Assembly (NCBI RefSeq): GCF_030811475.1
Contig: NZ_JAUSQV010000001.1
Location: 3,421,001 to 3,485,000, forward strand
Length of the DNA stretch: 64,000 nt
DNA from: Nakamurella flavida
GTDB lineage: Bacteria > Actinomycetota > Actinomycetes > Mycobacteriales > Nakamurellaceae
Reading direction: 5' to 3'
Each line of letters opens with the position of its first letter. The stretch's first letter is position 1. The translations under genes were made by a program, and so were the position numbers. Shown here piece after piece: positions 1 to 9,863 of the stretch. The notes beneath the pieces were generated by a model. That model saw nothing but the letters and a program-made list of their open reading frames with translations, made no database searches and was not told the DNA's origin.

Positions 1-1
1 G

Positions 2-1162
2 GATCGCGGGGTTCGTCAGCCGGTGCACACCGTGTACGTCCCGGCCGATCGCTTCGACGCCGGGACCGTGCCGGCGTGGGGCGAGCGCGCCCTCGCGGCC
101 CTGGCCGAGCACGGCGACACGGCCGACACCTTCGCCGCCGCCACCGGGCTGGACCCGCAGTGGGTGCACGCCGGGTACGACCGGGTGCTGGCCAAGCTCG
201 CGGTCGAGCCGATCGAGGATCTGCGGATCGACTTCGAGGACGGCTACGGCCCCCGCCCGGACGCCGAGGAGGACGCGGCCGTGGTCGCCGCCGCCGCGGC
301 CCTGCGACAGGCCGTGGACGCCGGGACCGCGCCGCCGTTCGTCGGGATCCGGTTCAAGAGCTTCGAGCAGCCGACTCGACGGCGCGGGCTGCGCACCCTG
401 CGGCTGTTCCTGGCCGGCCTGGGTGCGCTGCCGGCCGGTTTCGTCCTCACCCTGCCCAAGGTGACCTCGGTCGAGCAGGTCGAGGCGATGGTGCTGGCCT
501 GCGAGGCGCTGGAGACCGAACTGGGCTTGGCGGCCGGCGCCCTACGGTTCGAGATCCAGGTGGAGACCCCGCAGGCCGTGCTCGGCGCCGACGGCCGGGC
601 CGCCATCGCCCCGATGATCCACGCGGGCGCCGGGCGGGTCACCGGACTGCACTACGGCACGTACGACTACTCGGCCTCGCTGGGCATCTCTGCGCAGGAC
701 CAGAGCATGGAGCACCCGGCCGCCGACCACGCCAAGGCCGTCATGCAGCTCGCCGCATCCGGCACGGGCGTGCACCTGTCCGACGGCTCGACCAACATCG
801 TCCCGGTCGGTGACGCCGACGCGGTCCGGGCGGCGTGGGCGTTGCACGCCCGGCTGGTCGGCCGCTCGTTGCACCGCGGCTACTACCAGGGCTGGGATCT
901 GCACCCGGCCCAGCTGCCCACCCGGTACGCGGCCACCTACGCCTTCTACCTGGCCGGGATCCCGCAGGCCTGCGTGCGATTGCGGGCCTACGTCGAGCGG
1001 CAGGAGTCCGGGTTCATGGACGAGCCGGCCACCGCGGTGGCCCTGGCCGGGTTCCTCGTCCGCGCCCTGGAGTGCGGGGCCGTGGACGCCGACGAGATCA
1101 CCGAGCGCACCGGTCTGCACCGCAGCACCCTGGACGTCCTCGCCCGCCGTGTCGCGGTCTGA
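2..1162 (+). CDS. DUF6986 / HpcH-HpaI-like aldolase family protein, 5' partial
   Basis: The frame is open to the left edge of the window. The residues just before the first possible GTG (position 23) read RQPVHTVYVPADRF, which is typical of the interior of DUF6986 proteins, so the true start lies outside the window. The family has a citrate-lyase/HpcH-type TIM barrel. Visible marks are the acidic stretch IDFEDGYG near residue 70 and the barrel strands ending in FEIQVETPQ and GLHYGTYDYSA. The exact reaction is not established; aldol chemistry on a C2/C3 keto acid is inference. It sits 42 bases before glycerate kinase and upstream of the allantoin genes, which would fit glyoxylate-linked metabolism. 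Family assignment is good, function is open. Confidence 0.8.
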   Translation, partial: DRGVRQPVHTVYVPADRFDAGTVPAWGERALAALAEHGDTADTFAAATGLDPQWVHAGYDRVLAKLAVEPIEDLRIDFEDGYGPRPDAEEDAAVVAAAAALRQAVDAGTAPPFVGIRFKSFEQPTRRRGLRTLRLFLAGLGALPAGFVLTLPKVTSVEQVEAMVLACEALETELGLAAGALRFEIQVETPQAVLGADGRAAIAPMIHAGAGRVTGLHYGTYDYSASLGISAQDQSMEHPAADHAKAVMQLAASGTGVHLSDGSTNIVPVGDADAVRAAWALHARLVGRSLHRGYYQGWDLHPAQLPTRYAATYAFYLAGIPQACVRLRAYVERQESGFMDEPATAVALAGFLVRALECGAVDADEITERTGLHRSTLDVLARRVAV

Positions 1163-1204
1163 CCGGGCGGCGGCGAGGTCGGCCGCGCACGACAGGATGA
1201 CCCC

Positions 1205-2344
1205 ATGACGCTCGTGCTCATCGCGCCCGACAAGTTCAAGGGGTCGCTGCCGGCCGCCGGGGTGGCTGCCGCGGTGGCCCTGGGGCTGGCCGACGCCCGG
1301 CCCGACGTGCGGACCCGGCAGGTGCCGGTGGCCGACGGCGGGGACGGCACCATCGAGGCCGCCCTGGCCGCGGGGTACCGCTGGGTGCCGGTTCGGGCGG
1401 CCGGCCCGACCGGGGACCCGGTGGACACCGGATACGCCCGGCGCGGATCGTCCGCGGTGCTGGAACTGGCCACCGTGTCCGGCTTGGCCCAGCTGCCCGG
1501 CGGCACCCTCGCCCCGATGACGGCGTCGAGCCGCGGATTCGGCGAGCTGATCGCCGCCGCGCTGGACGCGGGGTGCACCGACCTCGTGCTGGGCATCGGC
1601 GGCAGCGCCTGCACCGACGGCGGCGCCGGCATGATCGCCGCGCTCGGTGCCCGGTTGACCGGCCCGGACGGTCGGGTTCTCGCCGATGGTGGTGGTCCGC
1701 TGGCCGACCTCGCCGCCGTGGATCTCACCGCGCTGCACCCCGGCCTTGCTGCGGCGACCGTCACCGTCGCCTCCGACGTGGACAACCCGTTGACCGGCCC
1801 GTCCGGGGCGGCCGCGGTGTACGGACCGCAGAAGGGCGCCGCTCCCGCTCAGGTCGCCGAGCTCGACCGGGCGCTGGACCTGCTCGCCGACCGGATCGCC
1901 GCCGCCACGGGTGCGGACCTGCGCACGACGCCCGGAGCAGGCGCCGCGGGCGGGGTCGGCTTCGCCGCGGTCGCGGTGCTGGGTGCCGCTCTCGCGCCCG
2001 GCATCGACCTCCTGCTCGAACTGGTCGGATTCGCCGACGCGCTGGCCGGAGTCGATCTGGTCATCACCGGGGAGGGGTCGCTGGACGAGCAGTCGTTGTC
2101 CGGCAAGGCCCCGATTGGGGTGGCCACGGTGGCCGGCGCCCGCGGCATCCCGGTCGTCGCGGTGTGCGGCCGGTCGCTGCTCACCCCGGAGCGGGCCGCG
2201 GCCGCGGGTATCCGCGCGGTGTACGCGCTGACCGACATCGAGGCCGATGTCACCCGGTGCATCGCCGGGGCCGCGGGACTGCTGCGCGAGTTGTCCGCGA
2301 CACTGGCCCGGGAACAGCTGCTCCCGTCCGGTGATCCGGCGTGA
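1205..2344 (+). CDS. glxK: Glycerate kinase (GK1 family)
   Basis: It phosphorylates glycerate with ATP in the cytosol, the last step of the glycerate route that salvages glyoxylate from ureidoglycolate. The N-terminus APDKFKGSL, the segment VADGGDGT (about residues 43-50), the glycine-rich GIGGSACTDGGAG (about 131-143) and the late motif ITGEGSLDEQSL are hallmarks of the type I glycerate kinase family, and 379 residues is the normal length. The ATG at 1205 gives the family N-terminus directly. It lies between the aldolase-like gene and allantoinase, matching the common actinobacterial allantoin cluster. Whether the product is 2- or 3-phosphoglycerate cannot be read from sequence. Confidence 0.93.
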   Translation: MTLVLIAPDKFKGSLPAAGVAAAVALGLADARPDVRTRQVPVADGGDGTIEAALAAGYRWVPVRAAGPTGDPVDTGYARRGSSAVLELATVSGLAQLPGGTLAPMTASSRGFGELIAAALDAGCTDLVLGIGGSACTDGGAGMIAALGARLTGPDGRVLADGGGPLADLAAVDLTALHPGLAAATVTVASDVDNPLTGPSGAAAVYGPQKGAAPAQVAELDRALDLLADRIAAATGADLRTTPGAGAAGGVGFAAVAVLGAALAPGIDLLLELVGFADALAGVDLVITGEGSLDEQSLSGKAPIGVATVAGARGIPVVAVCGRSLLTPERAAAAGIRAVYALTDIEADVTRCIAGAAGLLRELSATLAREQLLPSGDPA

Positions 2345-2393
2345 TCGCTCGCCCTGCCTGGATCGCACCCGTCCCGACCCGCCGGAGGCCCCG

Positions 2394-3749
2394 ATGACCG
2401 ATCAGCTCGACCTGGTGATCCATGCCGACCGCGCCGTCCTGCCCGACGGCGAGGCCGCGGTGACCGTCGGCGTGCGCGGCGGCGTCATCGTCTCGGTGCA
2501 GGGACCCGCCCCCGAGCTGACCGCCGACCGGGTCGTCACGCTCGGGCCCGACGAGGTGCTGCTGCCCGGTCTGGTCGACGCGCACGTGCACATCAACGAC
2601 CCGGGCCGCAGCGAGTGGGAGGGTTTCCGCACCGCCACCCGCGCCGCGGCCGCCGGTGGGGTCACCACCGTCATCGACATGCCGCTGAACAGCATCCCGC
2701 CCACGGTCGACGTGGCCGCGCTGGAGGTCAAGCAGCAGACGGCGGCGGGGAAGACGTTCGTCGACGTCGGGTTCTGGGGTGGCGCGGTCCCGGGGAACAC
2801 CGCCGATCTGCGGCCGCTGCACGAGGCCGGGGTGTTCGGGTTCAAGTGCTTCCTGCTGCACTCCGGCGTGGACGAGTTCCCGGCGCTGCAGGGGGCGGAG
2901 CTGGAGACCGATCTGACCGAGCTGGCCGGGCTCGACGCCATGATGATCATCCACGCGGAGGACGCCGAGTCCATCGACCGGGCGCCGGCCACCGACGGCG
3001 GGCGTTACCAGGCGTTCCTGGAGTCCCGCCCGCGGGGCGCCGAGAACCTGGCCATCGCCGAGGTGATCGAGCTGGCCCGGTGGACCGGCGCGCGGGTGCA
3101 CATCCTGCACCTGTCGTCGGCCGACGCGTTGCCGATGATCCGTTCGGCCCGGCGCGACGGGGTGCGGATCACCGTCGAGACCTGCCCGCACTACCTGACC
3201 TTCGCCGCGGAGGAGATCCCGGACGGGGCCACGCAGTTCAAGTGCTGCCCGCCGATCCGGGAATCGGCCAACCGCGACGAGCTGTGGGCGGCGCTGCAGG
3301 ACGGCACCATCGCGTGCATCGTCTCCGACCACTCGCCGTGCACCCCGGAGCTGAAGCGTTTCGACGTGGGTGATTTCGGGTTGGCCTGGGGCGGGATCTC
3401 CTCGCTGCAGCTGGGCATCTCGGCCATCTGGACGCAGGCCCGCGAGCGCGGGATCCCGCTGACCGACGTCGTCCGCTGGATGGCCCAGGCGCCGGCCGAG
3501 CACGCCGGGCTGACCACCAAGGGGCGCATCGCCGAAGGGGGCGCCGCCGACTTCGCGGTCTTCGCGCCGGAGGACACCTTCACCGTCGACCCGGCCGAAC
3601 TGTTCCACCGCAACGCGATCACCCCGTACGCGGGGCGCACCCTGACCGGCCGGGTCCGGTCCACCTACCTGGCCGGCCGCGACATCAGCGTCGACATCAC
3701 CACCGACGGGGGACGGCACGGTCGTCTCCTGCGCAGAGGAGAAGCATGA
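2394..3749 (+). CDS. allB: Allantoinase (dihydroorotase-like amidohydrolase)
   Basis: It hydrolyses the hydantoin ring of allantoin to allantoate. The metal-binding HVH is at residues 64-66 in DAHVHINDPG, the probable carbamylated lysine is K151 in GFKCFLL, and later metal or substrate motifs are ILHLSSA, CPHYLTF and SDHSPCTPELK. The protein is 451 residues, normal for AllB. The frame is open back to 2247, but the ATG at 2394 follows a GGAGG-like site (gccggaggccccg) and gives the expected N-terminus, so I use it. Its stop overlaps the allantoicase start by four bases (ATGA), so translation is probably coupled. Confidence 0.95.
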   Translation: MTDQLDLVIHADRAVLPDGEAAVTVGVRGGVIVSVQGPAPELTADRVVTLGPDEVLLPGLVDAHVHINDPGRSEWEGFRTATRAAAAGGVTTVIDMPLNSIPPTVDVAALEVKQQTAAGKTFVDVGFWGGAVPGNTADLRPLHEAGVFGFKCFLLHSGVDEFPALQGAELETDLTELAGLDAMMIIHAEDAESIDRAPATDGGRYQAFLESRPRGAENLAIAEVIELARWTGARVHILHLSSADALPMIRSARRDGVRITVETCPHYLTFAAEEIPDGATQFKCCPPIRESANRDELWAALQDGTIACIVSDHSPCTPELKRFDVGDFGLAWGGISSLQLGISAIWTQARERGIPLTDVVRWMAQAPAEHAGLTTKGRIAEGGAADFAVFAPEDTFTVDPAELFHRNAITPYAGRTLTGRVRSTYLAGRDISVDITTDGGRHGRLLRRGEA

Positions 3750-4804
3750 GCACCCCCGCCGACTTCCGGCACCTGCCCGATCTCGCGTCCCGGCTGCTGG
3801 CCGGCAGCGTCGTGTACGCCAACGACGAGACGTTCGCCGAGAAGGAGAACCTGATCACCCCGGCGGCGTCGGTGTTCTCCACCGACACCTTCGGGCACAA
3901 GGGGAAGATCTACGACGGCTGGGAGACCCGCCGGCGCCGCGAGCCGGGCGTGGACATCGCGATCGTGCGGCTCGGCGTACCCGGCGTGGTGCACGGGGTC
4001 GTCGTGGACACCGCCTGGTTCAAGGGCAACTACCCGCCCGAGGTGTCGGTCGAGGCCACCAGTGTCGAGGGTTACCCGTCCACCGACGAGCTGCTGGCCG
4101 CCGAGTGGGCCACCCTGGTACCCCGCTCCCCGGTGGCCGGGGACAGCGAGAACCCCTTCACCGTGGCTGATCCGCACCGCTGGACGCATGTGCGGCTGAC
4201 CATCTACCCGGACGGCGGGGTGGCCCGCTTCCGGGTGCACGGTGTCGCCGTGCCCGATCCGCGGGTGCTCACCGGCACCGTCGACCTGGCCGCGCTGGAG
4301 AACGGCGGCACGGTCATCGAGTGCTCCAACATGTTCTATTCCTCGCCGGCCAACCTGCTGCTCCCGGGTCGGGCCCGGATCATGGGGGAGGGCTGGGAGA
4401 ACTCCCGCCGCCGCGTTCCCGGCAACGAACACCTGGTCATCGCCCTCGGCGCGCGGGGCAGCATCCGCCGCCTCGAACTGGACACCTCCTACTTCGTCGG
4501 CAACGCCCCCGGGGCGGCGTGGATGACCGGGATCGACGCCGCTGCAGCCGATCTCACCGACACGGAGGCCTGGGTGCCGGTGCTGGACCGCACCCCGCTG
4601 CAGCCGGACACCCGGCACGTGTTCCCGTCGCTGACCGCCGCCCCGCTCACCCACGTCCGGCTCGACGTCCACCCCGATGGCGGGCTCGCCCGGGTGCGGG
4701 TGCACGGGGAGATCGATGCGGTGACGGCGGAGCAGCAGACGGCGGCCTTCGCCGGGCTGCTGCCCTCGGTGCACACCCGGGCGGCGGTCAGCCCGACCTG
4801 GTGA
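3746..4804 (+). CDS. alc: Allantoicase
   Basis: It converts allantoate to (S)-ureidoglycolate and urea. The protein of 352 residues shows the two tandem jelly-roll repeats of the family: each half carries an R-R-R-x-P-G type element ([10 protein letters not shown] near 60, [12 protein letters not shown] near 220) and each half ends in a version of THVRL-x-(I/D)-(Y/H)-PDGG-x-AR-x-RVHG. A good ribosome site (agaggagaagc) precedes the ATG at 3746, which overlaps the allB stop. Neither a ureidoglycolate lyase nor a urease gene is visible in the window, so disposal of ureidoglycolate and urea must be encoded elsewhere. Confidence 0.95.
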   Translation: MSTPADFRHLPDLASRLLAGSVVYANDETFAEKENLITPAASVFSTDTFGHKGKIYDGWETRRRREPGVDIAIVRLGVPGVVHGVVVDTAWFKGNYPPEVSVEATSVEGYPSTDELLAAEWATLVPRSPVAGDSENPFTVADPHRWTHVRLTIYPDGGVARFRVHGVAVPDPRVLTGTVDLAALENGGTVIECSNMFYSSPANLLLPGRARIMGEGWENSRRRVPGNEHLVIALGARGSIRRLELDTSYFVGNAPGAAWMTGIDAAAADLTDTEAWVPVLDRTPLQPDTRHVFPSLTAAPLTHVRLDVHPDGGLARVRVHGEIDAVTAEQQTAAFAGLLPSVHTRAAVSPTW

Positions 4805-4967
4805 GGGCGGCCGGTCCGTCGGCCTCGGAGGCGTCCGGGTGGTCCTGCCGTGCCTGGGCCGCCCCGCCGCCGTCGGCTTCCGGCAGGGCGCCCACCCGGA
4901 CAGGGAGCGCAGGGGGAAGGGCAGATCGGGTGCATGCTGTCGGACAATTGAAGCGGGGGGAGGCCCC

Positions 4968-5747
4968 ATGAGTGAGTCCCGTGTCCGCACGTCGAGCATC
5001 GATCTGAACAGCGACGTCGGGGAGTCCTACGGCCGCTGGGTGCTCGGTGACGACGCCGCGCTCATGCCCTACGTCACCAGCGTCAACGTGGCGTGCGGCT
5101 TCCACGCCGGCGACCCGACCACGCTGCGGCGCACCTGCGAGGCCGCCGCGGCGGCCGGGGTGACGGTCGGCGCGCAGGTCGGCTACCAGGACCTCGGGGG
5201 GTTCGGCCGCCGGTTCATCGACATGGATCTGATCGAGCTGACCGATCACGTGGTCTACCAGATCGGTGCCCTGCAGGCGCTCGCCGCCGTGGCCGGCACC
5301 TCGGTCCGGTATGTGAAACCCCATGGTGCGCTGTACAACACGGCCGTCCACCACCGCGGCCAGGCTCGGTCCGTGGTCGACGCGGTGCGCGCGGTCGACC
5401 CGTCGCTGCCGCTGGTGGGCCTGCCCGGATCGGCCCTGCTGGAGCTGGCCGAGGCGGCCGGGCTGCGTCCGGTCACCGAGGCGTTCGCCGACCGCGGGTA
5501 CACCCCGCGGGCCACCCTGGTGTCGCGCAGTGAGCCGGGCGCCCTGCTCTCCGACGCCGCCGAGGTCGCCGCCCGCATGGTGCGGATGGTGACCGAGAGC
5601 GTGGTCACCGCGGTGGACGGCAGCGATGTCGCCGTCCGCGCCGAGAGCATCTGCGTGCACGGCGACAGCCCTGGCGCGATCGCCATGGCCGCGGCCGTGC
5701 GTGACGCCCTGCGGGGCGCAGGCGTCGACGTGCGGGCCTTCGCGTGA
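4968..5747 (+). CDS. pxpA: 5-oxoprolinase subunit PxpA (LamB/YcsF family)
   Basis: With PxpB and PxpC it forms the bacterial ATP-dependent 5-oxoprolinase that opens pyroglutamate to glutamate. It belongs to the LamB/YcsF family: [11 protein letters not shown] near the N-terminus, [27 protein letters not shown] and KPHGALYN are all present, and 259 residues is the family length. The ATG at 4968 is preceded by a strong GGGGGGAGG site. A 163-base gap separates it from allantoicase, so it may have its own promoter. Its stop overlaps pxpB by four bases. The location next to an allantoin block is noteworthy (see findings). Confidence 0.93.
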   Translation: MSESRVRTSSIDLNSDVGESYGRWVLGDDAALMPYVTSVNVACGFHAGDPTTLRRTCEAAAAAGVTVGAQVGYQDLGGFGRRFIDMDLIELTDHVVYQIGALQALAAVAGTSVRYVKPHGALYNTAVHHRGQARSVVDAVRAVDPSLPLVGLPGSALLELAEAAGLRPVTEAFADRGYTPRATLVSRSEPGALLSDAAEVAARMVRMVTESVVTAVDGSDVAVRAESICVHGDSPGAIAMAAAVRDALRGAGVDVRAFA

Positions 5748-6418
5748 GCGGCTCCGCGGTGACAGCCGGGATCCAGCCGGCCGGCGACCGCGCCCTGCTC
5801 ATCGATACGTCGGACCTGAACGCCGTTCTCGCCCTCACCGACCACCTGAGCGCCGCCCTCTCGGCCGGCGAGTTGGCCGGCGTCGAGGACCTGGTGCCCG
5901 CCGCCCGGACGGTGCTGGTCCGCCTCGCGGCCGACGCCGACCTCGACGCGACCGCCGATGCGCTGCGCGACCTCGTCGGGGTGGTCGGTGCCGGGACCGC
6001 ACGGGGCGACGGTGCCCCGTCCGACGCCCTGGTGATCCCGGTGCGCTACGACGGGCCCGACCTGGACGACGTGGCCGAGCTGACCGGTCTCGGCCGGGAC
6101 GGGGTGATCCGGGCGCACACCGGGACCCCGTGGCGGGCCGCATTCGTCGGTTTCGCCCCGGGCTTCGCCTATCTGGCAGGAGGCGACCCCGCCCTGGCCG
6201 TGCCCCGCCGCGCCGAGCCGCGTACCTCGCTGCCCGCCGGGTCGGTCGCCCTGGCCGGCGAGTTCTCCGCGGTCTACCCGCGGGAGTCGCCCGGCGGGTG
6301 GCAGCTCATCGGCACCACCGACCTGGGCATGTGGGACGTGACGGTCGAGCCACCGGCCACCATCCAGCCCGGGCGCTGGGTCCGGTTCGTCGACGTGGCT
6401 GACGGCGGGTCGCGGTGA
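5744..6418 (+). CDS. pxpB: 5-oxoprolinase subunit PxpB (KipI/AHS1 family)
   Basis: This is the AHS1 (carboxyltransferase subunit C) component of 5-oxoprolinase; homologues include KipI of Bacillus. Recognisable elements are PAARTVLVR, the family segment [13 protein letters not shown] (about 136-148), [20 protein letters not shown] and [13 protein letters not shown]. The length of 224 residues is normal. The GTG start overlaps the pxpA stop (GTGA) and the gene in turn overlaps pxpC by four bases, so the three subunits are probably made stoichiometrically. Confidence 0.93.
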   Translation: MSGSAVTAGIQPAGDRALLIDTSDLNAVLALTDHLSAALSAGELAGVEDLVPAARTVLVRLAADADLDATADALRDLVGVVGAGTARGDGAPSDALVIPVRYDGPDLDDVAELTGLGRDGVIRAHTGTPWRAAFVGFAPGFAYLAGGDPALAVPRRAEPRTSLPAGSVALAGEFSAVYPRESPGGWQLIGTTDLGMWDVTVEPPATIQPGRWVRFVDVADGGSR

Positions 6419-7281
6419 CCGGCCGGCTCACCGTGCTGCGCACCGGGCCGCTGGCGCTGCTGCAGGACACCGGCCGCACCGGCCACGCCGCGGACGGCGT
6501 CGGTCGATCGGGTGCCGCCGATCGCGCGTCCGCCGCGCGGGCCAATGCGCTGCTGGGCAACGATTCCGGCGCCGCGGTGCTGGAATGCACGCTGGGTGGG
6601 CTGCAGGTCAGGGCGGAGACCGATCTCGTCGTCGCGGTCGCCGGGGCCCCCGCCCCGGTCGAGGTGGACAAGGAACCCGTCCCGCACGCGACCCGGTTCG
6701 ACCTGCGGGCCGGGCAGACGCTGCGGATGCGCGCCCCGCGGACCGGACTACGGACCTACCTCGCCGTGGCCGGCGGGTTCGCCGTACCCGCCGTGCTGGG
6801 GTCGCGCAGCACCGACACCCTGTCCGGGATCGGCCCACCCCCGGTCGCCGCCGGGGACGTGCTGCCCGTCGGGGCGTCGGACGAGCCCCCGCCGTCGACG
6901 GTCCCGGACGCGGAGATCCCGGCGGACGGACCGGTGACCTTGCGGGTGCGGTTCGGCCCACGGGACGACTGGTTCACTGATCCGTCGGCCCTCACCACGG
7001 GGGAGTGGACGGTGAGCCCGCGCAGCAACCGGGTCGGGCTGCGCCTACAGCGGACCGATCCCGACGCCCCGGGGCTGATCCGCGCCGTCGAGGGTGAGTT
7101 GCCCAGCGAGGGCATGGCTCTCGGCTCCGTCCAGATCCCGCCCGGCGGCGAACCCGTGCTGTTCCTCGCCGACCATCCGCTCACCGGCGGGTACCCCGTC
7201 GTCGCCGTGGTTCTGGACGCCGACGTCGACCGCGCCGCCCAGCTCCGCCCGGGTCAACGGCTCGCCTTCCGCGCCAGCTGA
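6415..7281 (+). CDS. pxpC: 5-oxoprolinase subunit PxpC (KipA/AHS2 family)
   Basis: This is the AHS2 (carboxyltransferase subunit D) component. The N-terminal stretch LLQDTGRTGHAADGVGRSGAADR matches the start of AHS2 domains, followed by LECTLGG, RTYLAVAGGF (about 112-121), LGSRSTDTLSGIG and a C-terminal segment (ILFLADHPLTGGYP-like, about 256-270). It has 288 residues, the usual single-domain length, and no biotinyl domain. GTG start with a four-base overlap onto pxpB. It is followed after 56 bases by a biotin carboxylase. Confidence 0.92.
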   Translation: MTGRLTVLRTGPLALLQDTGRTGHAADGVGRSGAADRASAARANALLGNDSGAAVLECTLGGLQVRAETDLVVAVAGAPAPVEVDKEPVPHATRFDLRAGQTLRMRAPRTGLRTYLAVAGGFAVPAVLGSRSTDTLSGIGPPPVAAGDVLPVGASDEPPPSTVPDAEIPADGPVTLRVRFGPRDDWFTDPSALTTGEWTVSPRSNRVGLRLQRTDPDAPGLIRAVEGELPSEGMALGSVQIPPGGEPVLFLADHPLTGGYPVVAVVLDADVDRAAQLRPGQRLAFRAS

Positions 7282-7337
7282 CCGCACCGCCGTCCGACCG
7301 CCCATCCGTGAAGTCCAGCCAGAATCCGGAGAACCCG

Positions 7338-8678
7338 ATGTTCGACAGCCTGCTCGTCGCCAACCGCGGCGAGATCGCCCGCCGCATCCTGCGGACCGCC
7401 CGGGAGATGGGCATCCGCACCATCGCCGTGCACTCCGACGTGGACGCCGGCCTGCCGTTCGTCACCGAGGCCGACGAGGCGGTGCTGCTCGGTGGGGCGG
7501 CGCCGGCCGAGTCGTACCGCAACATCGAGCGCATCCTGCAGGCCGCGCGGGACACCGGGGCGCAGGCCATCCACCCCGGTTACGGGTTCCTGTCGGAGAA
7601 CGCGGCGTTCGCCCGGGCCGTGCAGGACGCCGGGCTGATCTGGGTCGGCCCGTCCGCCGACGTCATCGAGAAGATGGGCGACAAAATCAACGCCCGCAAC
7701 CTCATGGAGGACGCCGGGGTTCCGGTGGCCGCCGGCACACGCGAGCCCGTCGCCGACCGCGATGCCGCGGTGCGCGAAGCCGAGCGGATCGGCTACCCGG
7801 TGATGATCAAGGCTGCGGCCGGCGGCGGTGGCATGGGGATGAGCGTGGCCGAGGACGCCGCGCAGGCGGCCGAGCAGTTCGACCGGATCGCCGCGTTCGC
7901 CGAGCGGATGTTCGGCGACGGGTCGGTGCTGCTGGAGCGGTTCCTGCCGGTGGCCCGGCACGTCGAGGTGCAGATCCTCGGGTTGGCCGACGGACGCGTG
8001 GTGGCGCTGGGGGAGCGGGACTGCTCGGTGCAGCGCCGCAACCAGAAGGTCGCCGAGGAGACCCCGTCACCGGCGGTGTCCCCGGAGCTGCGGGCGCGCA
8101 TGCTGGCCGCCGCGGTGCGCGCCGGTGAGGCCGTCGGCTACCGCAACGCCGGCACGGTGGAGTGCCTGGTCGACGAGTCCGCGCAGGACTTCGTCTTCCT
8201 GGAGATGAACACCCGGCTGCAGGTGGAGCACCCGATCACCGAGGCCGTCACCGGGCTGGACCTGGTCGAGCAGCAGTTCCACATCGCCGCCGGCGAGGAC
8301 GTCACCTTCGACCCGGACGCGGTGACCGTCACCGGGCACGCGCTCGAGCTGCGGATCAACGCCGAGGACCCGAAACGTTTCCTGCCCGGACCGGGTGTGG
8401 TGCGCGAGTGGGTGGAGCCGTCGGGCGAGGGGGTCCGGGTGGACGCCGGGTACGGCCCGGACACCACCGTCACCCCGTCCTACGACTCGTTGATGGCCAA
8501 GCTGATCGTCTTCGGGGACGACCGGGAGCAGGTGCTGGCCCGGGCCCGGGAGGCTGTCGCCGGGTTCACCGTGGTCGGCCCGAAGAGCAATCTGCCGTTC
8601 TTCGCCGAGCTGCTGGACGACGCGGAGTTCGTCTCCGGGCACTACGACACCGGCATCGTCGGGCGGATGCGCAGCTGA
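7338..8678 (+). CDS. accC: Biotin carboxylase (AccC-like)
   Basis: It is an ATP-grasp enzyme of the type that carboxylates a biotin carrier with bicarbonate. The frame opens at 7308, but the ATG at 7338 follows a clear ccggagaa site and yields the canonical N-terminus MFDSLLVANRGEIARRI, so I use it (446 residues). Also visible are the glycine-rich loop MIKAAAGGGGMGM (about 156-168), QRRNQKVAEE (about 233-242), ECLVDE and FLEMNTRLQVEHPITE, all diagnostic. No biotin carboxyl carrier protein and no carboxyltransferase is encoded nearby apart from the AHS1/AHS2 pair. Association with pxpABC is common in bacteria; a shared function is not proven. Confidence 0.93.
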   Translation: MFDSLLVANRGEIARRILRTAREMGIRTIAVHSDVDAGLPFVTEADEAVLLGGAAPAESYRNIERILQAARDTGAQAIHPGYGFLSENAAFARAVQDAGLIWVGPSADVIEKMGDKINARNLMEDAGVPVAAGTREPVADRDAAVREAERIGYPVMIKAAAGGGGMGMSVAEDAAQAAEQFDRIAAFAERMFGDGSVLLERFLPVARHVEVQILGLADGRVVALGERDCSVQRRNQKVAEETPSPAVSPELRARMLAAAVRAGEAVGYRNAGTVECLVDESAQDFVFLEMNTRLQVEHPITEAVTGLDLVEQQFHIAAGEDVTFDPDAVTVTGHALELRINAEDPKRFLPGPGVVREWVEPSGEGVRVDAGYGPDTTVTPSYDSLMAKLIVFGDDREQVLARAREAVAGFTVVGPKSNLPFFAELLDDAEFVSGHYDTGIVGRMRS

Positions 8679-8681
8679 GGG

Positions 8682-9755
8682 TCAGCCCGGGTAGCTGCCG
8701 GCCGCGGCCAGGAACTGGTCGTTCTCCTCGGGCGACCCGATGGACACCCGCACGCCGCCGGCGGCGTCGGCGAACGGCCGCACGATGACCCGGTGGGTCT
8801 CGCAGTGCGCGGCGAACCGGGTGGCTTCCTCCGCCAGGGGCAGCCAGACGAAGTTCGCCTGCGACGGCGGCACCTCGAACCCGAAGCCGCGCAACGCAAT
8901 CGACACCCGGTCGCGTTCGGCGACGACCTGCTCCCAGCGGGGGACGAACTCCGCTCCGTGCTCCAGGGCGGCGAGGGCAGCCACCTGGGCCAGGCTGTTC
9001 ACCGCGAACGGGATGGCCACCCGGCGCAGCGCCGTCACCACGTCCAGCGGCCCCACCGCATAGCCGACCCGCAGACCGGCCAGGCCGTAGGCCTTCGAGA
9101 GCGTGCGCAGGGCCAGCACATTCGGCCGGGTCAGTGCCAGTTGCACCCCGTTGGGCGACTCCGGGTCCCGGTCGAACTCGCGGTAGGCCTCGTCCACCAC
9201 GACCAGCACGTCCTCCGGCACCGCGTCCAGCAGCGTGGTCAGCTGGTCGGTGCGCACGGCGGTGCCGGTCGGGTTGTTCGGCGTGCACACGAAGATCAGC
9301 CGGGTGCGGTCGGTGACGGCGTCGGCCATCGCGGCCAGGTCGAGCTCCTGGGCGGCGGTCACCGGGATCTGCATCGCCCGGCCACCCATCAGACCGGTGA
9401 CGATCGGATAGGTCTCGAACGAGCGCCAGCCGTAGATCACCTCGTCACCGCGGTCCACGGTGATCTCGGCGATCTGATGGCACAACGCGACCGATCCGCC
9501 ACCGACGACGAGGTTCTCGCGCGGCGCGCCGGCCAGCGCGGCCAGCTGCTCGGCAAGCAGGTTCGCGGCGTTGTCCGGATAGCGGTTGAGCCCACCGGTG
9601 GCGCCCTGGGCGGCGTGCGCGCCGATGGCCTCGGCCACCGACGGCAGGGTGGGGAAGCTCAGCTCGTTGGAGGCCAACTTGACCGCGCCGGGCACGTTCC
9701 GCCCCGGGGCGTAGGACGGCAGACCGTCCAGGGCCGATCGCAACCGCACCGTCAT
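8682..9755 (-). CDS. pat: Histidinol-phosphate / aromatic amino acid aminotransferase (HisC/Pat family)
   Basis: A PLP enzyme of aminotransferase fold type I. The PLP lysine lies in TLSKAYGLAGLRVGY (about residue 220), with CTPNNPTGTAV and VVDEAYREF before it. The N-terminus MTVRLRSALDGLPSYAPGR closely follows the actinobacterial Pat (phenylalanine aminotransferase) pattern, so I start at the ATG whose first base is 9755; an in-frame ATG at 9788 would add 11 residues of weak character. It faces accC tail to tail with a 3-base gap and is divergent from acetoacetyl-CoA synthetase. HisC versus Pat cannot be separated with certainty here. Confidence 0.88.
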   Translation of the reverse strand: MTVRLRSALDGLPSYAPGRNVPGAVKLASNELSFPTLPSVAEAIGAHAAQGATGGLNRYPDNAANLLAEQLAALAGAPRENLVVGGGSVALCHQIAEITVDRGDEVIYGWRSFETYPIVTGLMGGRAMQIPVTAAQELDLAAMADAVTDRTRLIFVCTPNNPTGTAVRTDQLTTLLDAVPEDVLVVVDEAYREFDRDPESPNGVQLALTRPNVLALRTLSKAYGLAGLRVGYAVGPLDVVTALRRVAIPFAVNSLAQVAALAALEHGAEFVPRWEQVVAERDRVSIALRGFGFEVPPSQANFVWLPLAEEATRFAAHCETHRVIVRPFADAAGGVRVSIGSPEENDQFLAAAGSYPG

Positions 9756-9863
9756 CCCACGTGCCCCGTTCCCGTACGAGTCATCCACGAACCGTTCCGG
9801 ACCAGGCTATGTGGTGCGCCGTGGCAGCCTGACCGGCCCGGCCCGCTCGTGTAGGAACGAGCC

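Noticed and set aside
9756-9863. Bidirectional promoter consensus between pat and aacS
   Set aside because: The region must contain promoters, but no -35/-10 pair stands out clearly enough to list.
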